From Clostridium chauvoei (GTDB lineage Bacteria > Bacillota > Clostridia > Clostridiales > Clostridiaceae), in NCBI RefSeq assembly GCF_002327185.1, contig NZ_CP018624.1:620001-684000 (forward strand): a stretch of 64,000 bases of DNA, in the 5' to 3' direction. Position 1 is the stretch's first letter. Each line of letters starts with the position of its first letter. A program made the position numbers and the translations under genes. The notes beneath the pieces were generated by a model. The model had not been told where the DNA came from. It was given only the letters and a program-made list of their open reading frames with translations, and made no database searches. Of this stretch, positions 58,176 through 64,000 are shown piece after piece.

Positions 58176-58976
58176 ATGAGTAATTACAGAATTCCAACAT
58201 TAACGATAGCAGGATCAGATTCTTCTGGAGGAGCAGGTATACAAGCTGATTTAAAAACATTTAGTGCTATAGGTACTTATGGTATGAGTGTAATAACAGC
58301 AATAACAGCTCAAAATACACAAGGTGTATTTGATGTTGAAGATTTAAGCAAGGAAATAATTCAAAAGCAAATAGATGTAGTTTTTGAAGATATAGAACCA
58401 GCAGCTGTAAAAATAGGAATGGTATCAAATCCAGAAATAATATTAGGAATAGTAGAAACTTTAAAAAAATACAATCCTAAGTATTTAGTAATAGATCCAG
58501 TTATGATATCAAAGAGTGGATATTCATTATTAAAGCCTGAAGCTAAGAAAAACTTAATAGAATATCTTATACCAATGGCATATGTATTAACTCCAAATAC
58601 AATGGAAGCAGAAGAAATATCAGGAATAGAAATAAATAACTTAGAGGATATGAAAGTTGCTGGTAAGAAAATATTAGAACTTGGACCTAAGTATGTTCTT
58701 ATGAAAGGTGGTCACTTAGATGGTGATGCTGTTGATGTTCTTATAGGTAAAAATACTTTTGAACTTTATAAGCAAGAAAGAATAAATAGAAAGAATACTC
58801 ATGGAACAGGATGTACATTATCATCAGCAATAACATCACATTTGGCTTTAGGTTATGAAATAGAAAAAGCGGTAGCATTAAGTAAAGAATATATAACAGA
58901 AGCTATTAGACATAGTTTTGATATAGGTAAAGGCGTAGGACCTGTTAATCACTTTTATAGATTTGAAAATAGATAA
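58176..58976 (+). CDS. thiD: HMP/HMP-phosphate kinase ThiD
   Basis: A 266-residue ribokinase-fold enzyme that phosphorylates 4-amino-5-hydroxymethyl-2-methylpyrimidine twice. Seen: [20 protein letters not shown] at the start, [25 protein letters not shown] and [13 protein letters not shown] (anion hole and catalytic Asp region). AAAGGAGAG precedes the ATG. First gene of the TPP-controlled operon. Confidence 0.96.
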   Translation: MSNYRIPTLTIAGSDSSGGAGIQADLKTFSAIGTYGMSVITAITAQNTQGVFDVEDLSKEIIQKQIDVVFEDIEPAAVKIGMVSNPEIILGIVETLKKYNPKYLVIDPVMISKSGYSLLKPEAKKNLIEYLIPMAYVLTPNTMEAEEISGIEINNLEDMKVAGKKILELGPKYVLMKGGHLDGDAVDVLIGKNTFELYKQERINRKNTHGTGCTLSSAITSHLALGYEIEKAVALSKEYITEAIRHSFDIGKGVGPVNHFYRFENR

Positions 58977-58999
58977 TAAGGCACATAGGAGATATTAAA

Positions 59000-59779
59000 A
59001 TGTATCAATTAATTAACAAAGTTAAGGAAGTAAATCCATTAGTATTACATTATACAAATGAGGTAACTATAAATGACTGTGCTAATATAACTTTAGCTTT
59101 AGGAGCAAGTCCATTAATGAGTTATTCTTATGAAGAAGTAGATGGAATTGTTAATATAGCAAGTGCAGTAGTAATAAACATTGGAACTATGAATTCAAAT
59201 AGACTTGATTTGTTTGTACAAGCAGGCAAGGCAGCAAATAAATTTAATAAGCCAGTTATACTAGACCCAGTAGGAGTTTTTGCAACAAAAACAAGAGCTG
59301 ATTTTACTAATAGATTATTAAATGAAATAAAATTTGATGTTGTAAAAGGAAATGTTTCTGAAATTAAATATATAGGTGGCTTCGATGTTAGAGGTAAAGG
59401 TGTAGACTCCTTTGATGATGGAGAAGATATAACAGAAGTTATAAAGAAAGTAGCTAAAAAGCTAGAGTGTGTTGTAGTTGCTACAGGAAAGACAGATTTT
59501 ATATCAGATGGAGAAAAAGTTATAAAAATAGATAATGGAACAACTAAACTTAAGAGTGTTACAGGTACAGGATGTATGATAGCAAGTTTAATTGGTAGTT
59601 ATTTAGGAGCTTCTAATGATAAATTAAATTCAGCTGCTATGGGAGTACTTACTATGTCATTAAGTGGTGAGTTAGCTGATAAAAATAATATTTCCATTGG
59701 TAGTTTTAAAACAGAGTTGATGAATAATATTTATGAGATGAATGAAGAAAAGTTAAGAAAATATGGGAGGGTAAAATAA
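59000..59779 (+). CDS. thiM: Hydroxyethylthiazole kinase ThiM
   Basis: A 259-residue enzyme that phosphorylates the thiazole half of thiamine. Seen: PLVLHYTNEVTINDCANITLALGASPLM, VINIGTMNS, ILDPVGVFATKTR, VKGNVSEI and SVTGTGCMIASLIG. GGAGATATT precedes the ATG. Salvage enzyme; no thiC, thiG or thiS is seen here. Confidence 0.95.
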   Translation: MYQLINKVKEVNPLVLHYTNEVTINDCANITLALGASPLMSYSYEEVDGIVNIASAVVINIGTMNSNRLDLFVQAGKAANKFNKPVILDPVGVFATKTRADFTNRLLNEIKFDVVKGNVSEIKYIGGFDVRGKGVDSFDDGEDITEVIKKVAKKLECVVVATGKTDFISDGEKVIKIDNGTTKLKSVTGTGCMIASLIGSYLGASNDKLNSAAMGVLTMSLSGELADKNNISIGSFKTELMNNIYEMNEEKLRKYGRVK

Positions 59780-59780
59780 A

Positions 59781-60440
59781 ATGAAATTTACAGATTATTT
59801 ATTTAAGGAAAATAAAGCACTTTGGGATGAAATATTACAAAAGCCATTTGTTACAGAAATGGGAAAAGGAACATTAGATAAAATTAAGTTTAGAGATTAT
59901 CTTATACAAGATTATTTATACTTAAAAGAATACTCAAAGGTTTTTTGTATGGGTGTCATTAAATCAACAACGATGGATGAAATGAAATTTTATTATAATT
60001 CAATAAAAGGAACTATGGAGGATGAAACTGCTGTTCATATAAAATATTTAGAAGAGTTTGGAATGTCTCCAGAAGATACAGAAAAGTGTAATGTTAAATT
60101 AGTAAATGAAAGTTACACAAGCTATATGAAGGGTATTTCTTTAACGGGAGATGTAAAGGAGATTGCTATGGCTGTTATGCCTTGTACTTGGAGTTATCAA
60201 TATATAGGAAAATGTATGGAAAAAACATACAAAGATTCATTAGAAGGAAACTTCTATAAACCATGGATAGATATATATGCATCAAAGGAATTCGAAGATT
60301 TTACACAAGAGTGGATAGATTATATAAATGAAATATGTAAAGATGTAGCAAGTGAAGAAGAGAAGAAAAAATTATTAGACATATTCACTAAATCAAGTAT
60401 ATATGAAATGAAGTTCTGGGATATGGCTTATAATGACTAA
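59781..60440 (+). CDS. tenA: Thiaminase II / aminopyrimidine aminohydrolase TenA
   Basis: A 219-residue all-helical TenA protein. It hydrolyses aminopyrimidine breakdown products of thiamine to HMP for reuse. Seen: FRDYLIQDYLYLKEYSKVFCMG, where the active-site Cys of TenA would be expected in the later block (AVMPCTWSYQYIGK), and the EDETAVH-like stretch. It follows thiM by one base, so it is tightly coupled. Confidence 0.93.
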   Translation: MKFTDYLFKENKALWDEILQKPFVTEMGKGTLDKIKFRDYLIQDYLYLKEYSKVFCMGVIKSTTMDEMKFYYNSIKGTMEDETAVHIKYLEEFGMSPEDTEKCNVKLVNESYTSYMKGISLTGDVKEIAMAVMPCTWSYQYIGKCMEKTYKDSLEGNFYKPWIDIYASKEFEDFTQEWIDYINEICKDVASEEEKKKLLDIFTKSSIYEMKFWDMAYND

Positions 60441-60466
60441 TACTTAAAGTTAGGAAGGTATAAAAC

Positions 60467-61078
60467 ATGAAAAGCTTAAAATTATATTTAGTAACTGATA
60501 CATCTATTTTAGAAGGTAGAGATTTTTATGAATGTATAGAAGATGCCTTAAAGGGTGGAGTAACGATGCTTCAGTTAAGGGAAAAAGACTGCTCAGGAAA
60601 AGAATTTCTAGAAAAAGCTATAAAACTTAGAGAACTAACTAAAAAATATAATGTTGAATTTATAATAAATGATAGAGTTGATATAGCATTATTATGTGAT
60701 GCAGATGGAGTTCATGTTGGACAAAGTGATATACCAGCAAATGAGGTTAGAAAGCTAATAGGGCCTAATAAAATATTAGGTGTATCTGCAAGAACTATAG
60801 AAGAAGCTAGAAAAGCAAAGGATGATGGAGCAGATTATTTAGGGGTTGGAGCCATGTTTGGAACAAATACTAAATTAGATGCAAAACATGTTTCTATAGA
60901 GACTTTAAAAGAAATTAAGAAAGAAGTTAATATTCCAATAGTTGCAATTGGTGGATTAAACCTAGATAATATGGAATTAATCAAAGAATGCAATATAGAA
61001 GGTTATGCTGTAATTTCAGCAATATTAAGAAAAGACAATATAAAAGCTGAATGTGAAAAATGGATAATAAAAATATAA
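60467..61078 (+). CDS. thiE: Thiamine-phosphate synthase ThiE
   Basis: A 203-residue TIM-barrel enzyme that joins HMP-PP and thiazole-P. Seen: GGVTMLQLREKDCSGKEF, FIINDRVDIALLCDADGVHVGQ, ILGVSARTIEEA, ADYLGVGAMFGTNTK and IPIVAIGGLN. It completes the salvage route made by ThiD, ThiM and TenA. Ends in a hairpin. Confidence 0.96.
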   Translation: MKSLKLYLVTDTSILEGRDFYECIEDALKGGVTMLQLREKDCSGKEFLEKAIKLRELTKKYNVEFIINDRVDIALLCDADGVHVGQSDIPANEVRKLIGPNKILGVSARTIEEARKAKDDGADYLGVGAMFGTNTKLDAKHVSIETLKEIKKEVNIPIVAIGGLNLDNMELIKECNIEGYAVISAILRKDNIKAECEKWIIKI

Positions 61079-61084
61079 TTTTAA

Positions 61085-61115
61085 AAAGCTATACTTTTGT
61101 GTAGCTTTTAATTTT
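61085..61115 (+). terminator. Terminator after thiE
   Basis: AAAAGCTATAC / GTGTAGCTTTT stem and T-rich end. Confidence 0.8.
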
Positions 61116-61201
61116 AAATAAAATATGCATTTATTGACAATACTATTTAAGATATGTTACATATAAGAGAAAGTATTAATAATAGAAAAGTGGTGGAGAT
61201 T

Positions 61202-62194
61202 TTGAATATAATAGAAATAGCTAAATTAGCTGGGGTATCTAAATCAACAGTATCAAGGTACTTAAATAATGGATATGTTAGTGATGAATCTAGAGAGAAG
61301 ATAAAAAAAGTTATAGAAGAAACAGGTTTTTTACCTCAAAGACATGCAAAAAGTATGAGAACTAAGAAAACTAATCTTGTAGGTGTCATTGTACCTAAAA
61401 TAAGCACAGAAACTGCACCTAGAGTAGTTGAAGGAATTACAGAGATACTTTCACCACACAATTATGATGTATTAATTGCAAATACGAATCTTTCTATAGA
61501 AAAAGAAATTGAATATTTAAAGATATTTAAGAGTAATCAAGTAGATGGGATTATATTTATGGCAACTAAAATTACTGATAAACATTTAGAGGTTATGAGG
61601 GAAGTTAAAGTACCTATAGTAGTAGTAGCTCAAAAGGTAAATGAATATCCATCAGTTTATCATGATGACTACAATGCATCTAAAGAAATAGTAGGAGAGT
61701 TACTATATAAAGGACACAGAAATATAGGATTTATAGGTGTTTATGAAGAAGATATATCAGTAGGATATGAAAGAAAAAGGGGATATATCGATAAGTTAAA
61801 AGAAACATCTATAGAAATAATTGAAGATAATATAAAAATAGGTGATTTTTCAGAAAAAAGTGGGTTTAAATTAACTAGAGAATTGATGAATAGAAAAGAT
61901 AAGCCTACAGCTATTTTTACTGCAACAGACAATATTGCATTTGGAGCAGTTCAGTATTTATTACAAAATAATTATAGAATTCCAGAAGATGTTGCTATTA
62001 TAAGCATAGGAGATTCAAAAATATCAAGAGTAATAACTCCTAAATTAACAACTATGCATTATTACTATAAGACCTCAGGTAGGAAGAGCGCAGAAATGAT
62101 GTTAGATTTATTGAATAAAGGTGTAACTTCATCTAAAAATATAGAAAAAAATCTAAAATTAACCTATAGACTAGAAAAAAGAGATAGTGTATAA
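61202..62194 (+). CDS. scrR: LacI family sucrose operon repressor
   Basis: 330 residues from the TTG at 61202, giving the standard LacI start (NIIEIAKLAGVSKSTVSRYLNNGYVSDE in two blocks: HTH at 2-22, hinge at about 45-60). GGTGGAG lies just upstream; an in-frame ATG at 61154 would add 16 atypical residues. A periplasmic-binding-type sugar domain follows. It lies ahead of a sucrose-type PTS gene, with two perfect LacI-type palindromes in between, so it very likely represses scrA-scrK. Confidence 0.88.
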   Translation: MNIIEIAKLAGVSKSTVSRYLNNGYVSDESREKIKKVIEETGFLPQRHAKSMRTKKTNLVGVIVPKISTETAPRVVEGITEILSPHNYDVLIANTNLSIEKEIEYLKIFKSNQVDGIIFMATKITDKHLEVMREVKVPIVVVAQKVNEYPSVYHDDYNASKEIVGELLYKGHRNIGFIGVYEEDISVGYERKRGYIDKLKETSIEIIEDNIKIGDFSEKSGFKLTRELMNRKDKPTAIFTATDNIAFGAVQYLLQNNYRIPEDVAIISIGDSKISRVITPKLTTMHYYYKTSGRKSAEMMLDLLNKGVTSSKNIEKNLKLTYRLEKRDSV

Positions 62195-62234
62195 TAATCT
62201 TGAATTAAAGATTATTATATTTTTTAACGAATAT

Positions 62235-62246
62235 GGGAACGTTCCC
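62235..62246. promoter_or_regulatory. ScrR operator 1 (GGGAACGTTCCC)
   Basis: Perfect 12-bp palindrome with central CG, typical of LacI-family operators, 41 bases behind scrR. Confidence 0.82.
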
Positions 62247-62316
62247 TTAAATATAAATAAAAATTTTTAAAACATGTTGAAATCGATTAATTAGAAATTT
62301 TATTTTTAATATTTGT

Positions 62317-62328
62317 GGGAACGTTCCC
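62317..62328. promoter_or_regulatory. ScrR operator 2 (GGGAACGTTCCC)
   Basis: Identical palindrome 82 bp further on (about eight helical turns), so two repressor dimers could loop the DNA. Confidence 0.82.
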
Positions 62329-62442
62329 TTAGGTAATAAATATAAGGCATAAATTTGTAGTTATATTTGTACTAAAGATGAGTTAAATTAATAAAAACAC
62401 TTAGCGTTATAGTAAAGTATTAATTTTAGGAGGGTTTTTAAT

Positions 62443-63822
62443 ATGGAAAAGAAAAAAAGCTATTATAAAACAGCTGAAAGTATTTTAAAGTTTATAGGGG
62501 GAAAAGAAAATATAGTTAGCGCTGCTCATTGTGCAACTCGTTTAAGGTTAGTTTTAAAAGATGAGAGTATTATAAGCAAAGAACAATTAGAAAAGCTTGA
62601 TTTAGTAAAAGGGATGTTTACTAATGGGGGACAATATCAAATAATTTTAGGGCAAGGTATTGTTAATAAAGTATATGAGGAATTTGCAAAGCTTGCGGAA
62701 ATAAAAGAGATGACAACTTCTGATGTTAAAAGTGCAGCTATGAAAAAGCTTAATCCCTTTCAAAGATTAGCAAGAACTTTATCAGATATATTTGTTCCTA
62801 TTATACCAGCAATTGTTGCAGCAGGATTACTTATGGGATTACTTGGGGCAGCAGGAAAATTTGGATTAGATCAATATTCAGGTTCATGGTGGTGGTCAAT
62901 GCTTGACTGGTTTAGTTCAGCAGCATTTATATTTCTACCAATTTTAGTTGCAATTAGTGCCGCTAAAGTTTTTGGCGCTAATCCTTATTTAGCAGCAACT
63001 ATTGGAGGAATAATGATTCACCCAGCTTTACAAAATGCTTGGACTCAAGGTGAAGGTTATCAAACAATGAGTATATTAGGAATAATAGATATGCCTTTAC
63101 TTGGTTACCAAGGAACAGTATTACCTATATTGATAGTAGTTTTTGTTATGGCTTATATAGAAAAATCTATAAGAAAGATAGTACCAGAAGTTTTAGATAT
63201 ACTATTAACTCCATTACTAACAGTTTTAATTACAGGTTTCTTAGCTTTAGCAGTTATAGGACCAGCAGCTAATTTTATAGGACATGGTATTAGTACATTT
63301 TTAACTTACTCATTAGATAAATTTGGCTTATTTGCAGGGTTGTTATTTGGTGGAAGTTATTCATCAATAGTTATTACAGGAATACATCATAGTTTTCATG
63401 CAGTGGAGTTAGGATTAATTGCAGATACAGGATACAACACATTATTACCTATCTGGTCAATGGCTAACTTTGCACAAGGTGGAGCGGCATTAGCAGTTTA
63501 TTTTATGACTAAAAATGCAAAAATGAAGAGTATTTCATTACCATCAGCAATAAGTGCGTTTGTAGGAATTACAGAAGCCGCAATATTTGGTGTTAATTTA
63601 AAATATGTTAAACCTTTTATAGGAGCTGCTATAGGTGGAGCAGTTGCTGGAGCATATGTAGTCTTTACTAAAGTAGCTATGACAGCTGTAGGAGTAACAG
63701 GACTTCCAGCATTAACAATAGTAACATCATCATCAATGCTTAATTACATAATAGGCTTAGCTATAGCTTTAGTAGTTTCTTTTGTAGTAACTTATATATT
63801 AGGAATTAAAGAGGAAGCTTAA
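62443..63822 (+). CDS. scrA: Sucrose-type PTS transporter subunit IIBC
   Basis: 459 residues. Seen: IIB domain with phosphocysteine C30 in AAHCATRLRLVLKDE and KGMFTNGGQYQIILGQG, then a IIC domain with about 10 TM helices and the glucose-superfamily motifs GITEAAIFGVNL and GIHHSFHAVE. No IIA domain, as usual for ScrA, so IIA comes from elsewhere. Sucrose is inferred from similarity and the linked fructokinase; trehalose-type is the main alternative. AGGAGGG precedes the ATG. Confidence 0.9.
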   Translation: MEKKKSYYKTAESILKFIGGKENIVSAAHCATRLRLVLKDESIISKEQLEKLDLVKGMFTNGGQYQIILGQGIVNKVYEEFAKLAEIKEMTTSDVKSAAMKKLNPFQRLARTLSDIFVPIIPAIVAAGLLMGLLGAAGKFGLDQYSGSWWWSMLDWFSSAAFIFLPILVAISAAKVFGANPYLAATIGGIMIHPALQNAWTQGEGYQTMSILGIIDMPLLGYQGTVLPILIVVFVMAYIEKSIRKIVPEVLDILLTPLLTVLITGFLALAVIGPAANFIGHGISTFLTYSLDKFGLFAGLLFGGSYSSIVITGIHHSFHAVELGLIADTGYNTLLPIWSMANFAQGGAALAVYFMTKNAKMKSISLPSAISAFVGITEAAIFGVNLKYVKPFIGAAIGGAVAGAYVVFTKVAMTAVGVTGLPALTIVTSSSMLNYIIGLAIALVVSFVVTYILGIKEEA

Positions 63823-63845
63823 TAATTAAGTTAAAGTTAAAATTA

Positions 63846-63914
63846 AATAATGAATAATAAAGGAATAATTTATAATTAATAGAATTGTAATGAATAAGTT
63901 TATTATTCATTATT
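63846..63914 (+). other. Intercistronic hairpin between scrA and scrK
   Basis: Perfect 16-bp inverted repeat AATAATGAATAATAAA / TTTATTATTCATTATT with a 37-base loop, AT-only except two G/C pairs, in the 123-bp gap before scrK. May adjust downstream expression or mRNA stability. Confidence 0.6.
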
Positions 63915-63945
63915 AACAATTAATTTTAAGCAGGAGGAACATATT

Positions 63946-64000
63946 ATGAAAAAAGTAATTTCAATTGGAGAAGCTTTAATAGATTTTATACCTAAGGAAA
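63946..64000 (+). CDS. scrK: Fructokinase (PfkB family), 5' end only
   Basis: The first 18 codons (MKKVISIGEALIDFIPKE) are in the window. The GEALIDFIP start is characteristic of PfkB-type fructokinases. GGAGGAAC precedes the ATG. Its place behind scrA supports phosphorylation of fructose set free from sucrose-6-phosphate. The gene runs off the right edge. Confidence 0.82.
   Translation, partial: MKKVISIGEALIDFIPKE

Noticed and set aside
62278-62291. Possible CcpA (cre) site TGAAATCGATTAAT before scrA
   Set aside because: It agrees with the consensus at 12 of 14 positions, but the invariant final CA is missing; too weak in AT-rich DNA to list as a site.

Overview
The window is low-GC, with AGGAGG-type ribosome binding sites, a glutamate T-box, a THI-box and gene families typical of Clostridium sensu stricto (C. 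perfringens or a relative is plausible; the species is not settled by sequence alone). No rRNA, tRNA or CRISPR array was seen.

Layout. (1) 133-7479: housekeeping and glycan genes: a YgiQ-type radical SAM protein, a GH85 endo-beta-N-acetylglucosaminidase lipoprotein and a lone molybdopterin oxidoreductase. (2) 7488-29424: an accessory/defence island. It opens with a HEPN/MNT (HepT-MntA-like) toxin-antitoxin pair, then an internally deleted IS copy and a decayed gene remnant. A BREX type 1 operon follows (brxA, brxB, brxC, pglX, an abiH-family gene, pglZ, brxL). A frameshifted opposite-strand gene with a CoiA-like zinc knuckle lies between pglZ and brxL. After brxL comes a two-gene cassette: a 63-aa single-TM protein and a 1088-aa helical-repeat protein that share a 22-residue N/S/Q/G-rich motif at adjoining ends. 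An M42 peptidase closes the region. (3) 29516-36439: alr and a divergent MocR-type regulator; then a DUF2975 - small HTH - DUF4173 membrane operon split by a complete IS (32877-34631, 8-bp target duplication) inserted exactly at the HTH stop codon. The DUF4173 gene is also broken. (4) 36557-40169: glycerate utilisation (CdaR-like regulator, GntP-type permease, glycerate kinase) with a perfect palindrome in front of the permease. (5) 40255-44977: T-box-controlled gltX, an alpha/beta hydrolase and glnS on the other strand. (6) 45322-53036: an MBL hydrolase, an ECF transporter (UPF0397 S component, double ATPase, EcfT), a CPBP protease, and a DeoR regulator divergent from an FSA-like aldolase that lacks the expected Schiff-base lysine, followed by a HAD phosphatase. 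(7) 53125-57894: MarR plus a heterodimeric ABC exporter. (8) 57929-61078: TPP-riboswitch-controlled thiDM-tenA-thiE salvage operon. (9) 61202-64000: sucrose PTS regulon with scrR, two perfect LacI-type operators, scrA and the start of scrK.

The most interesting unexplained material is in the defence island: the motif-sharing small-TM/large-repeat-protein cassette, which looks like a sensor/membrane-effector pair, and the near-identical promoter segments (32 of 36 bases) in front of the HEPN/MNT pair and the BREX operon.
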